Below, piece by piece: positions 18,344-28,444 of a DNA stretch of 64,000 bases. Position 1 is the first letter of the stretch, and each line of letters starts with the position of its first letter. Source of the DNA: Thiomicrorhabdus sp. zzn3 (GTDB lineage Bacteria; Pseudomonadota; Gammaproteobacteria; Thiomicrospirales; Thiomicrospiraceae); NCBI RefSeq assembly GCF_029767755.1, contig NZ_JARUQS010000003.1:44840-108839 (forward strand). The letters run 5' to 3'. Under the pieces are notes generated by a model. The model searched no databases. It saw only the letters and a list, made by a program, of their open reading frames with translations, and was not told where the DNA came from. Position numbers and translations under genes: made by a program.

Positions 18344-19324
18344 ATGCTGCAAATCGGCCCTTATCAATTTAAACATAATCTCGTCCTTGCTCCGATGGCC
18401 GGCATCACCGATGCCGTCTATCGTCGTCTATGTCGAGAAAATGGGGCGGATTACACCCTGGCGGAAATGGTGGCATCGCAAAAACAGCTCTGGGAATCGA
18501 AAAAGTCCTCCACCCGCCGTGCCGATCCGAATGACCCGGAACCAAGAGCGGTGCAGCTTTTAGGCACCGATCCCCAAGAACTGGCTGACGCCGCACGCTG
18601 GCAGGTAGAACATGGGGCGCAGATTATTGATTTGAATATGGGATGCCCGGCCAAGAAAGTATGCAGTGTCGCTGCCGGCTCTGCGTTAATGGGGCAACCA
18701 CAAACGGTGGCTAATATTTTTTCCGCGTTAGTCGATGCGGTAGACGTTCCGGTGACGGTCAAAATTCGCACCGGTTTGGATAACAATCAACGTAACGCCT
18801 TGGACATAGCCCTGCTTGCGGAGGAACATGGACTGCAAGCCGTGACCATTCATGGTCGTACCCGCGCAGATAAATTTAATGGCCAGGCGGAATACGACAC
18901 CATCCGCGCCGTGAAACAAGCCGTTTCCATCCCGGTGATTGCAAATGGCGACATTAACACCCCCGAAAAGGCTCAATTTGTATTAGAATATACCGCGGCT
19001 GATGGCATAATGATCGGACGTGCCTCGCAAGGCTATCCGTGGATATTTCGTGAAATAAATCATTACCTTGTAACCGGGAAGCGGTTAGCTCCGCCTTCGG
19101 AAGACGTCTTTTATGCCACCATGAAAAGCCACCTTCACGGCTTGCATCAATTGTACGGGGAAACACTGGGCGTCCGAATCGCACGCAAACACATCGGATG
19201 GTACAGTCAGCATCTTAACAACGGCCCTACGTTACGCAAAGCCTTTAACCGACTCGACCAACCAGAAGAACAACTCAGGTTGATTGAGCAATATTTTGAA
19301 AGTGCCGGCAAAGCAATGAACTAA
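18344..19324 (+). CDS. dusB: tRNA-dihydrouridine synthase B
   Basis: A 326-residue flavoenzyme that reduces uridine to dihydrouridine in tRNA. The TIM barrel starts with LAPMAGITDAVYRR, carries the catalytic Cys in NMGCPAKKVC and FMN-binding segments VKIRTG, TIHGRTR and IANGDI, then a C-terminal tRNA-binding helical domain (from about 245). It is 90 bases upstream of fis, the typical bicistronic arrangement. Confidence 0.96.
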   Translation: MLQIGPYQFKHNLVLAPMAGITDAVYRRLCRENGADYTLAEMVASQKQLWESKKSSTRRADPNDPEPRAVQLLGTDPQELADAARWQVEHGAQIIDLNMGCPAKKVCSVAAGSALMGQPQTVANIFSALVDAVDVPVTVKIRTGLDNNQRNALDIALLAEEHGLQAVTIHGRTRADKFNGQAEYDTIRAVKQAVSIPVIANGDINTPEKAQFVLEYTAADGIMIGRASQGYPWIFREINHYLVTGKRLAPPSEDVFYATMKSHLHGLHQLYGETLGVRIARKHIGWYSQHLNNGPTLRKAFNRLDQPEEQLRLIEQYFESAGKAMN

Positions 19325-19414
19325 CCCTTCGCCGCTCTCTTTCACATGAATAAGATAAACCACTTTGCGGCCGTGACAACTTCAGCCGCTGCAAATTAAA
19401 GTACGACACAAACA

Positions 19415-19648
19415 ATGCCACAGCACTCGCTCAGTAAACAAGTAACGCTCACCCTGGAACACTACTTTGATACCCTTCAGGAAGAGACGCCTAGTGACCT
19501 TTACGAAATGGTCATTCAACAGGTGGAAAAACCCCTGATTGAATTTGTGCTGGCGAAAACCGACCGCAACCAATCCCAGAGCGCACAAATTCTTGGCATT
19601 AACCGCAATACCCTGCGCAAGAAGATGCAAAAGTACGACTTAATATAG
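19415..19648 (+). CDS. fis: Fis-family DNA-binding protein
   Basis: A 77-residue homologue of the nucleoid-associated factor Fis. The C-terminal helix-turn-helix [19 protein letters not shown] is close to the Fis/NtrC type. The N-terminus is shorter than in E. coli Fis (98 residues), which lacks the beta-hairpin arm needed for Hin/Gin inversion; this shorter form is common outside the enteric bacteria. It follows dusB in one transcript. Confidence 0.94.
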   Translation: MPQHSLSKQVTLTLEHYFDTLQEETPSDLYEMVIQQVEKPLIEFVLAKTDRNQSQSAQILGINRNTLRKKMQKYDLI

Positions 19649-19654
19649 AATTTT

Positions 19655-19690
19655 CAGCTCCTGTTGACGGCCATTGGCCGACAGGAGTTG
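19655..19690 (+). terminator. Hairpin after fis
   Basis: CAGCTCCTGT pairs with ACAGGAGTTG, with an inner GGCC/GGCC stem around ATT. The T run is weak (TTGTTCTC). It may end the dusB-fis transcript or act as a leader hairpin for purH, 38 bases downstream. Confidence 0.6.
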
Positions 19691-19728
19691 TTCTCAACTT
19701 TGCTTTTACTGTTTTGGAGAAAACAACC

Positions 19729-21294
19729 ATGATGAAACCTGTTCGTCGCGCCCTGATCAGCGTATCGGATAAAACCGGCATTCTTGAGTTCGCCCAATCT
19801 TTGGCGGCCATGGATGTTGCCATTCTTTCTACAGGCGGAACCTATAAAGTTCTGTCCGAAGCCGGACTGCCTGTGACCGAAGTATCGGAATATACCGGCT
19901 TCCCGGAAATGATGGACGGCCGTGTTAAAACTCTGCACCCAAAAATTCACGGTGGTTTGTTGGGACGTCGCGGCAAAGATGACGACGTCATGGCACAGCA
20001 CGGTATCGATCCAATCGACATGGTGGTTGTTAACCTTTACCCATTTGAAGCTACGGTTGCCAAAGCGGGCTGTACCCTGGAAGACGCGATTGAAAACATC
20101 GATATCGGCGGACCGACCATGCTGCGTTCTGCGGCCAAGAACCACAACGATGTGGCGGTTGTGACCGATCCTGCCGACTACAGCCGCGTCCTGGAAGAGA
20201 TGCAGGCCAACAATGCTCAGCTATCCCATGCGACCCGTTTTGATTTGGCGATCAAAACCTTTGAACAGACGGCTCGCTACGACGGTGCAATCTCCAACTA
20301 CTTCGGAACCCTGTTCTCGCAAGATGAAAACGACACCTTCCCGCGCACTTTCAACACACAATTTGTGAAAAAGCAGTCGATGCGTTACGGTGAAAACCCG
20401 CATCAATCCGCGGCTTTCTACACTGAACGCAACCCAAGCGAAGCGTCGATCTCAACGGCGGAACAGTTCCAAGGGAAAGAACTGTCGTTTAACAACATTG
20501 CCGACACCGACGCGGCTCTGGAACTGGTCAAAACCTTTGACGAAACGGCCTGCGTCATCGTCAAGCACGCAAATCCTTGCGGAGTGGCAGTAGGCGCCAG
20601 CCAATTTGAAGCTTATGACCGCGCCTACCAAACCGATCCAACCTCAGCGTTTGGTGGCATCATTGCCTTTAACCGCGAACTGGACGGAGAAACCGCCAAA
20701 GCGATCGTTGAACGTCAGTTTGTGGAAGTGATTATTGCGCCAACCGTTTCTGAAGAGGCCAAAGCCGCGGTGGCCGCCAAGCAGAACGTCCGTCTGTTGG
20801 CCTGTGGTGAATTGGGCGAGCCACAAAAAGCCTTTGACTTCAAACGCGTGGTCGGCGGCTTGCTGGTTCAGGATCGTGACCTAGGCATGGTCACTGAAGC
20901 CGACCTGAAAGTCGTAAGCAAACGCGCGCCAACCGAAAAAGAGATGGCCGACCTGATGTTTGCCTGGAAAGTAGCCAAGTTTGTTAAATCCAACGCCATT
21001 GTCTATGTTAAAAACGGTATGACCATCGGTGTGGGTGCTGGTCAAATGAGCCGTGTTTATTCCGCAAAAATTGCCGGCATTAAAGCGGCCGACGAAGGTC
21101 TGGAAGTGCCCGGTTCTGTGATGGCGTCCGATGCTTTCTTCCCGTTCCGTGACGGTATTGACGCAGCGGCTGAAGCCGGAATTACTGCGGTCATTCATCC
21201 TGGCGGTTCTATGCGCGATCAGGAAGTGATTGATGCCGCAGACGAACACGGCATTGCGATGGTGTTTACCGGAATGCGCCACTTCCGCCACTAA
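19729..21294 (+). CDS. purH: Bifunctional AICAR transformylase / IMP cyclohydrolase
   Basis: A 521-residue bifunctional enzyme for the last two steps of IMP synthesis. The N-terminal MGS-like IMP cyclohydrolase domain (about 1-195) begins [17 protein letters not shown]. The AICAR transformylase domain includes [23 protein letters not shown] and a final FFPFRDGID and [11 protein letters not shown]. The ATG at 19729 has TGGAGA 8 bases before it; a TTG five codons earlier overlaps that ribosome site and is rejected. It is paired with purD. Confidence 0.97.
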   Translation: MMKPVRRALISVSDKTGILEFAQSLAAMDVAILSTGGTYKVLSEAGLPVTEVSEYTGFPEMMDGRVKTLHPKIHGGLLGRRGKDDDVMAQHGIDPIDMVVVNLYPFEATVAKAGCTLEDAIENIDIGGPTMLRSAAKNHNDVAVVTDPADYSRVLEEMQANNAQLSHATRFDLAIKTFEQTARYDGAISNYFGTLFSQDENDTFPRTFNTQFVKKQSMRYGENPHQSAAFYTERNPSEASISTAEQFQGKELSFNNIADTDAALELVKTFDETACVIVKHANPCGVAVGASQFEAYDRAYQTDPTSAFGGIIAFNRELDGETAKAIVERQFVEVIIAPTVSEEAKAAVAAKQNVRLLACGELGEPQKAFDFKRVVGGLLVQDRDLGMVTEADLKVVSKRAPTEKEMADLMFAWKVAKFVKSNAIVYVKNGMTIGVGAGQMSRVYSAKIAGIKAADEGLEVPGSVMASDAFFPFRDGIDAAAEAGITAVIHPGGSMRDQEVIDAADEHGIAMVFTGMRHFRH

Positions 21295-21408
21295 AAATGG
21301 CTTATTTGCTCAATCTCGGCACGGGTTAATCCGCTTCCGATGCTCACGTACTTTGAGTACGCTTCGGTTCGTTTAACCGCCTTGACCTTGAGCAAAGCGC
21401 ACATTTTT
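21293..21408. repeat. Long nested stem-loop repeat between purH and purD (copy A)
   Basis: A 116-base imperfect inverted repeat begins at the purH stop. Paired arms include AAAAATG/CATTTTT, TTTGCTCAA/TTGAGCAAA, GGTTAA/TTAACC and the tip CGTACT-TTG-AGTACG. The reverse complement shares words in the same order (TCAAGGC, GTAC-GTAC, GAGC, TTAAC, GAGATTG) with 52868-52941, so this is a dispersed element. Confidence 0.75.
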
Positions 21409-21435
21409 AAACCAATTTAAAAAGAGATTGTTTGT

Positions 21436-22725
21436 ATGAATGTATTAGTTATTGGTAGCGGTGGGCGTGAGCACGCTCTGTCATGGAAAGCGGCACAGTC
21501 GCCAAAGGTATCTAAGGTATTTGTTGCGCCGGGAAATGCCGGAACCGCCTTGGAACCGAATCTGGAAAACGTGGACATCGCGGTTGAAGACTTAGCAGGC
21601 CTGGTCAAATTTGCACAAGACAACGCGATTGAACTGGCGATTGTCGGGCCGGAAGTCCCCTTGGTGCTTGGTGTGGTAGACGCTTTTAAAGAAGCGGGAC
21701 TGAAATGTTTCGGCCCAACGGCCGGCGCCGCTCAATTGGAAGGTTCCAAAGCGTTTTCCAAGGACTTCCTAGCTAAGCACCATATTCCGACGGCCGCTTA
21801 CGGCGTATTTACCGAAATCGATCCGGCGATTGACTATATCGAAAAAATGGGCGCGCCGATTGTGGTCAAAGCCGATGGCTTGGCCGCCGGTAAAGGCGTT
21901 ATCCTCGCCGATAGCAACGAACAAGCGATTGCGGCGGTGAAAGACATGTTGGCCGGCAACAAATTCGGTGATGCCGGTGCCCGCGTGGTCATTGAAGAGT
22001 TCCTAGTCGGTGAAGAAGCCAGCTTTATTGTGATGGCAGATGGTAAAAACATACTGCCCATGGCGACTTCTCAAGATCACAAAGCACGCAACAACGGTGA
22101 TACCGGACCAAACACTGGCGGCATGGGCGCTTACACCCCTGCCCCGGTAGTGACGCCAGAAATTCACGAACGTGCCATGCAAGAGGTGATTATCCCGACA
22201 ATTGAAGGCATGGCGAAAGACGGCCTTCCTTACACGGGCTTTTTATATGCCGGTTTGATGATCGCAGCCGACGGCTCGCCAAAAGTATTGGAATTCAACT
22301 GCCGCTTTGGGGATCCAGAAACGCAGCCGATTATGATGCGCTTGCAGTCTGATCTTGTAGAACTGTGCCTGGCGGCAATCGACGGCAAACTTGACACGGT
22401 CAGTGCCGAATGGGATCAACGTGCGGCCTTGGGTGTCGTCATGGCCGCTGGCGGTTATCCTGACGATTACCGCAAGGGCGACGTGATTTCCGGGCTCGAT
22501 AGCGCCAATGCCGATGACCTGAAAGTATTCCATGCCGGAACCAAACTCAACGCGCAAGGAGAAGTCGTCACCTCCGGTGGACGCGTACTGTGTGTCACCG
22601 CACTGGGCGACACTGTCACCGCGGCACAAAAACGCGCTTATGAAGGTGTTCAGGCCATTTCTTGGGATGAAGTTTACTACCGTACCGATATCGGTCACCG
22701 TGCAGTGAGCCGCGAGCAAAGTTAA
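21436..22725 (+). CDS. purD: Phosphoribosylamine-glycine ligase (GAR synthetase)
   Basis: A 429-residue ATP-grasp ligase joining phosphoribosylamine and glycine in purine synthesis. It begins MNVLVIGSGGREHAL. ATP-grasp landmarks are VVKADGLAAGKGV, GEEASFIVMADG, GPNTGGMGAY and EFNCRFGDPETQ. Length equals E. coli PurD. AAAGAGA precedes the ATG. It is downstream of purH across a large hairpin and ends at a strong terminator. One CAGGCCTG lies inside it (21596-21603). Confidence 0.97.
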   Translation: MNVLVIGSGGREHALSWKAAQSPKVSKVFVAPGNAGTALEPNLENVDIAVEDLAGLVKFAQDNAIELAIVGPEVPLVLGVVDAFKEAGLKCFGPTAGAAQLEGSKAFSKDFLAKHHIPTAAYGVFTEIDPAIDYIEKMGAPIVVKADGLAAGKGVILADSNEQAIAAVKDMLAGNKFGDAGARVVIEEFLVGEEASFIVMADGKNILPMATSQDHKARNNGDTGPNTGGMGAYTPAPVVTPEIHERAMQEVIIPTIEGMAKDGLPYTGFLYAGLMIAADGSPKVLEFNCRFGDPETQPIMMRLQSDLVELCLAAIDGKLDTVSAEWDQRAALGVVMAAGGYPDDYRKGDVISGLDSANADDLKVFHAGTKLNAQGEVVTSGGRVLCVTALGDTVTAAQKRAYEGVQAISWDEVYYRTDIGHRAVSREQS

Positions 22726-22748
22726 CCTCTGCTACCTATTTGCCATGC

Positions 22749-22787
22749 AAAAGCGCTTAAGGTCTGCACCTTAAGCGCTTTTTTTTT
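22749..22787 (+). terminator. Strong rho-independent terminator of purHD
   Basis: Perfect 15-base-pair stem AAAAGCGCTTAAGGT with a 4-base loop and nine T residues. Confidence 0.95.
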
Positions 22788-22855
22788 AGATGGAATTTAG
22801 GTATATTCAGAAAGCGACAATCCTATTACAACAATATAAGAGAGTGAACCCCCTC

Positions 22856-23131
22856 ATGACAGAGCTGGAATTTGAATCGGTACACAATTACTACGAACGT
22901 CTGGTGTTCAATGAAATATCGGAAAAGTATCAAAGACGAGAACTGGATGCCGATCAATTGGCCGATGTTGCCTGCGTTGCACTCAATATGATCCCCCCGC
23001 GCTATATCCGTCACGCCATTGACATGTCATTTTACTCCTATGGGAATGAGCATGAAGAGATGGAAAAAAAAGCCAAAGAGGCCGTTGCCAAGGCCTATGA
23101 TGAAATTAAAAAACTGGATGGCGTCAAGTAA
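22856..23131 (+). CDS. ComFB-family small protein
   Basis: A 91-residue protein resembling the late-competence ComFB family: VHNYYERLVFNEI at the start, CVALNMIPPRYI in the middle and a Lys/Glu/Ala helix at the end. The Cys residues of the zinc-type ComFB proteins are mostly absent (one Cys remains). ATG 22856 follows AAGAGAG. An in-frame ATG at 22790 lies at the end of the purD terminator and is rejected. A TATATT-like box at 22802 could be its promoter. Some ComFB-type proteins are reported to bind cyclic dinucleotides; role here unknown. Confidence 0.75.
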   Translation: MTELEFESVHNYYERLVFNEISEKYQRRELDADQLADVACVALNMIPPRYIRHAIDMSFYSYGNEHEEMEKKAKEAVAKAYDEIKKLDGVK

Positions 23132-23210
23132 CTTTAATCATTCCCTTCACCAGTCCAGCGAACATTCCTATCACAGTAGCTCAAACTTCGCAGCTGTCTG
23201 TTTTCCGGAC

Positions 23211-23247
23211 ACAAAAACGCCCTCTTTGAAATCATCCAAAGAGGGCG
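23211..23247 (-). terminator. Rho-independent terminator of clpB
   Basis: On the minus strand, an 11-base-pair stem (CGCCCTCTTTG / CAAAGAGGGCG) is followed by five T residues, 47 bases past the clpB stop. Confidence 0.9.
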
Positions 23248-23293
23248 AAGACAGATCAAATTATTTATTCAGTGTCATTCCACTGAGCAATGT

Positions 23294-25855
23294 TCAAGAA
23301 AAGGCGATATCCCCATTTTGCAGAACGATATGAATCGTTGAGCCTGGCGCAAACTCACCTTTAAGAAGTCGTTGTGCCAATGGGTTCTCAATACGCTGCT
23401 GAATCGCTCGTTTCAGCGGACGCGCGCCATAAACAGGGTCAAACCCGGCTTCACCCAATAGATCCAGCGCCTCATCGCTGACCGCCAACTGCATGTCGTT
23501 GGCTGCCAGACGTTTGCGCAGGTTCTGTAGCTGAATGCCGGTAATCGCACGAATCTGTTCACGACCCAACGGATGAAAGACCACGATTTCATCGATACGG
23601 TTAATGAATTCGGGACGGAAATGGCCGCCAACCACCTCCATGACATCCGCTTTCATCGCTTCGTAGTTTTCTTCACCCGACTTCTCCTGGATAATCTGCG
23701 ATCCCAGGTTGGAAGTCATGACAATCACCGTATTCTTAAAGTCCACCGTACGTCCCTGACCGTCCGTCAAGCGTCCGTCATCCAATACCTGTAATAGAAT
23801 GTTGAACACATCCGGATGCGCCTTTTCCACCTCATCCAGCAGAATCACCGAATAGGGTTTGCGGCGTACCGCTTCGGTCAGATACCCCCCTTGTTCGTAC
23901 CCCACATAACCTGGAGGCGCACCGATTAGACGCGCCACGGAGTGCTTCTCCATAAATTCGGACATATCCAGACGCACAATCGCCTCTTCGGTATCAAACA
24001 GGAAGTCCGCCAACGCTTTGGTCAGCTCGGTTTTACCCACTCCTGTAGGCCCCAGGAACAGGAACGAACCATTCGGGCGGTTCGGATCGGCCAGACCGGC
24101 ACGCGAACGGCGAATCGCATCCGAAACGGCGCCAACCGCTTCTTTTTGGCCCACGACGCGTTTCTGCAACGCCTCTTCCATACGCAGCAGTTTTTCACGC
24201 TCGCCTTCGAGCATGCGCGATACTGGAATCCCGGTCCAGCGCGCCACCACTTCGGCAATCTCTTCATCCGACACCTTGTTACGCAGCAGATGCAGCTGGC
24301 CGTCTTCCGACTCCGCCTGTTCAGCCGCCTTGATTTTGGCTTCAAGATCCGGAATGGTGCCATATTGCAGCTCCGACATCTTCGCTAGGTCACCCTCACG
24401 GCGCGCGGCTTCCATTTCAATACGCGCCTGATCGAGCGCTTCCTTGTATTGCTGCGTTCCCTGCAAAGAGGCCTTGTCTTTTTTCCAGATCTCTTCGAGG
24501 TCGGCGTACTCTTTTTCCAGCTCATCAATCTGCGCCTGCAAGTCTTCTAGACGTTTTTTAGAGGCCGCATCCTTCTCTTTTTTCAACGCTTCGCGTTCGA
24601 TCTTGAGCTGAATCAAACGGCGATCCAAGCGGTCCATCTCTTCCGGTTTGGAATCGATTTCCATACGAATACGAGACGCGGCTTCATCAATCAAATCAAT
24701 CGCCTTGTCCGGCAATTGACGGTCGGTAATGTAACGCTGCGACAACTGCACCGCGGCGACAATCGCCGGATCGGTAATCTCGACCCCGTGATGCACCTCG
24801 TAACGCTCTTTTAACCCCCGCAGAATGGCCACTGTATCCTCTTCAGTCGGTTCGTCCACCAATACTTTCTGGAAACGTCGTTCCAGAGCGGCGTCTTTTT
24901 CGATGTATTCACGATACTCATCCAAAGTGGTGGCGCCTAAGCAGTGCAGCTCGCCACGAGCCAGGGCCGGCTTGAGCATATTACCCGCATCCATTGCCCC
25001 ATCCGATTTCCCGGCACCCACCATGGTATGAATTTCATCGATAAACAGAATGATCTGCCCTTCATTCTTAGCCAGGTCATTCAACACGGCTTTCAAACGC
25101 TCCTCAAACTCCCCGCGGTATTTGGCACCGGCGAGCAATGAACCTAAGTCCAGTGACAACACCCTTTTGTTGCGCAGTCCTTCGGGCACTTCACCGTTGA
25201 CAATACGCTGCGCCAACCCTTCCACAATAGCGGTTTTACCGACACCCGGTTCACCGATCAAAACGGGGTTGTTTTTGGTACGGCGCTGCAAGACCTGAAT
25301 CGCACGGCGAATCTCATCGTCACGCCCGATCACGGGATCCAACTTGCCGGATTCGGCCCGTTCAGTCAGATCAATCGTATATTTTTGCAGCGCCTGGCGC
25401 GTCTCTTCGGCATTCTGATTCATGACATTTTCACCCCCGCGTACTTTTTGAATCGCTTCTTCCAGTGTTTGTTTCTTCGCTCCCGCCTGTTTTAACAGAT
25501 CGGCTACAGTATCATTTGCATCCAGCGCCGCCACAAAGAACAGTTCACTGGCAATATAAGCATCACCGCGTTGCTGCGCGGCCTTATCCATTAAATTCAG
25601 TACCTGGGCCGACTTTTGCGACAGTTGCACGTCGCCAGCCGCCCCGCTCACTTTAGGCAGGCCTGCTAATTTAGTTTGCACCGCTTCACGTAAACGACTG
25701 ACATTCACTTGTGCCAGCTGCAGCAAAGAGGCCTGCTCCTCGAGCAGAACGGACAGAATATGCACCGGTTCAATAAACTGGTTATCCTGCCCCAGTGCCA
25801 GAGACTGTGCTTTTTGTAAAACTGACTGAAACTGAGTCGTAAATTTGTCGATCAT
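23294..25855 (-). CDS. clpB: ATP-dependent disaggregase ClpB
   Basis: An 853-residue Hsp100 that, with DnaK, rescues aggregated proteins. The N-domain with two repeats is at about 1-145. AAA1 carries Walker [10 protein letters not shown] (near 202-210) and Walker [11 protein letters not shown] coiled-coil M-domain rich in Glu, Lys and Arg spans about 405-525. AAA2 carries GPTGVGKTE and ILLDEVEKA. It ends with the C-terminal D2-small domain. Length is close to E. coli ClpB (857). The ATG follows GGGAGAG. A heat-shock-type promoter lies just upstream. Confidence 0.98.
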   Translation of the reverse strand: MIDKFTTQFQSVLQKAQSLALGQDNQFIEPVHILSVLLEEQASLLQLAQVNVSRLREAVQTKLAGLPKVSGAAGDVQLSQKSAQVLNLMDKAAQQRGDAYIASELFFVAALDANDTVADLLKQAGAKKQTLEEAIQKVRGGENVMNQNAEETRQALQKYTIDLTERAESGKLDPVIGRDDEIRRAIQVLQRRTKNNPVLIGEPGVGKTAIVEGLAQRIVNGEVPEGLRNKRVLSLDLGSLLAGAKYRGEFEERLKAVLNDLAKNEGQIILFIDEIHTMVGAGKSDGAMDAGNMLKPALARGELHCLGATTLDEYREYIEKDAALERRFQKVLVDEPTEEDTVAILRGLKERYEVHHGVEITDPAIVAAVQLSQRYITDRQLPDKAIDLIDEAASRIRMEIDSKPEEMDRLDRRLIQLKIEREALKKEKDAASKKRLEDLQAQIDELEKEYADLEEIWKKDKASLQGTQQYKEALDQARIEMEAARREGDLAKMSELQYGTIPDLEAKIKAAEQAESEDGQLHLLRNKVSDEEIAEVVARWTGIPVSRMLEGEREKLLRMEEALQKRVVGQKEAVGAVSDAIRRSRAGLADPNRPNGSFLFLGPTGVGKTELTKALADFLFDTEEAIVRLDMSEFMEKHSVARLIGAPPGYVGYEQGGYLTEAVRRKPYSVILLDEVEKAHPDVFNILLQVLDDGRLTDGQGRTVDFKNTVIVMTSNLGSQIIQEKSGEENYEAMKADVMEVVGGHFRPEFINRIDEIVVFHPLGREQIRAITGIQLQNLRKRLAANDMQLAVSDEALDLLGEAGFDPVYGARPLKRAIQQRIENPLAQRLLKGEFAPGSTIHIVLQNGDIAFS

Positions 25856-25888
25856 GCCGCTCTCCCAATAAATCTTTAATTAGCTTAA

Positions 25889-25918
25889 ATATAAGGACGG
25901 AGGCGAGGCTTTCAAGGG
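25889..25918 (-). promoter_or_regulatory. Sigma-32-type heat-shock promoter of clpB
   Basis: On the minus strand CCCTTGAAA is followed after 13 bases by CCTTATAT, close to the RpoH consensus (CTTGAAA, 13-17 bases, CCCCATnT). It ends about 34 bases before the clpB ATG. Confidence 0.75.
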
Positions 25919-25942
25919 AAATTTGCACATTTGTTGCAGAAA

Positions 25943-25956
25943 TTGACGCAGGTCAA
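25943..25956. promoter_or_regulatory. FNR/Anr-like dyad
   Basis: TTGAC-N4-GTCAA, one base per half-site from the FNR consensus TTGAT-N4-ATCAA. It lies in the clpB/ElyC-type divergent region, 84 bases before the plus-strand gene and just upstream of the clpB promoter. Function not shown. Confidence 0.4.
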
Positions 25957-26039
25957 AGTTTTTACTTAAATAGAGACTTAATTTACGTAATCAGCAACGA
26001 TTCTACTTATTTCCTGTTTGCCTAGCGGAGCCCGATTCC

Positions 26040-26852
26040 ATGAATGATCTGTTTTTTGTGTTTTCCAAAATCGCTTGGACCCTACTCAGTCCCGGCAACC
26101 TCTTGCTGATCTTGTTTATTGTGGGAACGCTTTACCTGCTGTTCGATTATCGGACTGCCGCCAAACGCATTCTTCTGCCGACAGCACTGCTCTCTTTTCT
26201 AGTTATGGCTTTTCCGTTTGGGGATTATCTGATCCGACCGCTCGAAGAACGTTTCAGTCAACCCGAGGAACTTCCGGAATCGGTTGACGGCATTCTGGTG
26301 TTAGGCGGTGGAGAGGACTTGCAGCGTTCGTTAAGCTGGCAGTCGGCGGAGCTTGGCTTGGCTGGGGATCGTTATATTGGCGCCGCAAAATTGGCCAAGC
26401 GATACCCCAAGGTACCCGTCATTTTCACCGGCGGCAGCGGTTCGGTGCAATTGCAAAACAGCGCCAAGGAGAGCGATTTGGCAAGCGAACTGCTGACAAC
26501 GGTGGGCATTGCCCCAAATCGATTGATTCTGGAGTCCGACTCTCGCAACACCTATGAGAACTTTATTAACACCCTGCCACTGCTACCAAAAGGAGACGGT
26601 CGTTACCTGCTGGTGACGTCGGCGTATCATATGCCGCGTGCCGTAGGGATTGCCCGCAATCTCGAAATCAATGTCATCCCCTATCCGGTCGACTACCGTT
26701 CCAATAGTTCTGAATACCGCCATTGGGATTTTGACCTGTTTGACCACCTGAAATCGCTGGAGCCGGCAGTCAAAGAGTGGATTGGACTGAGCGTCTATCT
26801 GCTCACTGGAAAAACCGATCGCTGGTTTCCTTCACCGGATGACGATCGTTAG
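26040..26852 (+). CDS. YdcF/ElyC-family (DUF218) envelope protein
   Basis: A 270-residue inner-membrane protein. Two N-terminal helices (about 5-32 and 42-62) anchor a DUF218 domain with GILVLGGG, IFTGGSGS, ESDSRNTYEN and VTSAYHMPRA motifs. This arrangement matches E. coli ElyC, which affects peptidoglycan and enterobacterial common antigen synthesis at low temperature. It is transcribed divergently from clpB. A smaller periplasmic SanA role is an alternative reading. Confidence 0.85.
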   Translation: MNDLFFVFSKIAWTLLSPGNLLLILFIVGTLYLLFDYRTAAKRILLPTALLSFLVMAFPFGDYLIRPLEERFSQPEELPESVDGILVLGGGEDLQRSLSWQSAELGLAGDRYIGAAKLAKRYPKVPVIFTGGSGSVQLQNSAKESDLASELLTTVGIAPNRLILESDSRNTYENFINTLPLLPKGDGRYLLVTSAYHMPRAVGIARNLEINVIPYPVDYRSNSSEYRHWDFDLFDHLKSLEPAVKEWIGLSVYLLTGKTDRWFPSPDDDR

Positions 26853-26868
26853 CCGCTGAACAGACATC

Positions 26869-26918
26869 AAAAACTGAACAGACCCGGTTGGAACGATCTC
26901 ACCAGGCCTGTTCAGTTT
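26869..26918. terminator. Stem-loop between convergent genes, containing CAGGCCTG
   Basis: AAACTGAACAG pairs perfectly with CTGTTCAGTTT across a 26-base loop, between the ElyC-type stop (26852) and the hemN stop (26938). The 3' arm includes the CAGGCCTG copy at 26903-26910. It is probably a shared transcription end. Confidence 0.65.
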
Positions 26919-26937
26919 GGAAATGGATTAAAAAGTT

Positions 26938-28320
26938 TTAAATGACTTTGGAGAAGCGGTTTTCGGTGCCCGCCTTCAAATAGGCATCAAACACCATGCA
27001 AATATTGCGTATCAGCAGACGCCCCTTAGCGGTGACATAAATATCCTCGTCCGTCAGGGTGATCAATCCGTCTTCCACCATCGGTTTCAGGTTCTGCAGT
27101 TCCTTGGCAAAATACTCCGCAAAGCGGATATTCCACTGCCGGTCCAATTTGGCAAAATTCAGATGGAAGTGGCTGATCAAACGGGTAATGACGTCACGGC
27201 GCAGTTCGTCATCTTCGGTGAGCTGTACACCTCTAAACACCGCCAAATGGCCGGCATCGATCGCCTCGTAGTATTCCTGCAAACTCTTGCGATTTTGCGC
27301 ATAGGTATTGTTGATCAATGAGATCGAGGTCGCGCCCATGCCGACCAGATCGCAATCCGCATGGGTGGAATAGCCTTGAAAATTGCGGTACAGGGTTTCA
27401 TTGCGCTGCGCCACCGCCAGTTCGTCGTCCGGTTTGGCAAAGTGATCCATGCCGATATAGACATAGCCCGCTTCCAGCAGGCGTTCGGTCGCGGCATGCA
27501 GAATCGCCAGTTTTTCATCTGCCGACGGCATATCCGCCTCATTCATTTTTTTCTGTGTCGGGAACAGGCTTGGCATGTGCGCATAGTTGAAGATCGAAAA
27601 TCGATCCGGTTCGGCTTCCAGCACCCGGTCCAGTGTTTTAATAAAGCCCGCCTCGGTCTGGAACGGCAGCCCGTAAATCAGGTCGACATTGACCGACAGA
27701 AAGCCCGCCTCGCGCGCGCCTTCCAACACCTCAAAAGTTTCCGCCTGACTCTGGATACGATTAACCGCTTTTTGCACCTTTTCGTCGAAATCCTGCACTC
27801 CCAAGCTCATGCGGTTAAAGCCAAGCTCACGCAGTAGCTTGACCGATTCGCGATTGGCTTCGCGCGGGTCGATTTCGATAGAGTATTCGCCGGAATCGTC
27901 GTCATACAGGTTGAAATGCTGGCGTGTCTTATCCATCAACTGGCGCATTTCATCATTATTGATAAACGTCGGCGTGCCGCCGCCCCAGTGCAACTGTTCC
28001 ACATTGCGATTCGGATCGAACAGCTTGGACTGCATTTCGATCTCTTTGAACAAGCGCTCCAAGTAAGGCGTGGTTTTAGAACGGTCCCGCGTCCACACTT
28101 TGTTACAGGCGCAGAAAAAGCACACCGTGTCGCAGAACGGGATATGAAAATACAATGACAAACCGCGCCCTGATTCGTTACTGCGTGCTGCGGCCGCTTC
28201 ATAATCCGCCAAACCGAACGATTCGTCAAACTGAAGAGCCGTCGGATAGGAGGTATAACGCGGCCCGGTCTGGTTGTAGCGCTTAATCAAAGCTTCATCA
28301 AACTGTATTTTCTGTTCCAT
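26938..28320 (-). CDS. hemN: Oxygen-independent coproporphyrinogen III oxidase
   Basis: A 460-residue radical-SAM enzyme that decarboxylates coproporphyrinogen III without oxygen in haem synthesis. The motif CDTVCFFCACN supplies the CxxxCxxC ligands plus the extra Cys of HemN proper, as opposed to HemW. Other signs are the N-terminal YNQTGPRYTSYPTA, HWGGGTPTF and a C-terminal HemN domain. ATG 28320 gives a length close to the 457 of E. coli; a TTG six codons upstream is possible. Confidence 0.95.
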   Translation of the reverse strand: MEQKIQFDEALIKRYNQTGPRYTSYPTALQFDESFGLADYEAAAARSNESGRGLSLYFHIPFCDTVCFFCACNKVWTRDRSKTTPYLERLFKEIEMQSKLFDPNRNVEQLHWGGGTPTFINNDEMRQLMDKTRQHFNLYDDDSGEYSIEIDPREANRESVKLLRELGFNRMSLGVQDFDEKVQKAVNRIQSQAETFEVLEGAREAGFLSVNVDLIYGLPFQTEAGFIKTLDRVLEAEPDRFSIFNYAHMPSLFPTQKKMNEADMPSADEKLAILHAATERLLEAGYVYIGMDHFAKPDDELAVAQRNETLYRNFQGYSTHADCDLVGMGATSISLINNTYAQNRKSLQEYYEAIDAGHLAVFRGVQLTEDDELRRDVITRLISHFHLNFAKLDRQWNIRFAEYFAKELQNLKPMVEDGLITLTDEDIYVTAKGRLLIRNICMVFDAYLKAGTENRFSKVI

Positions 28321-28444
28321 CGATCCAATTTCCGTCAAATCATCAAATTATTGCAAGCGGCTAAGGATACCTTACCTTTCACAGCGACAAGTTATTCTGC
28401 CTCAAGAGAAGGCGTGAAAATGATTACGATCTTCAACGTCTCGG

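Noticed and set aside
22790-22855. Upstream extension of the ComFB-like gene
   Set aside because: The ATG at 22790 falls directly behind the purD terminator T run; a better ribosome site precedes 22856.
25732-25739. Near matches such as GAGGCCTG, AAGGCCTG, ACGGCCTG, TTGGCCTG in genes
   Set aside because: One or two mismatches and coding location; common by chance, so not counted among the 30 exact octamers.
27361-27837. A 158-codon open frame antisense to hemN
   Set aside because: Same reason: no start signal and a conserved gene opposite.
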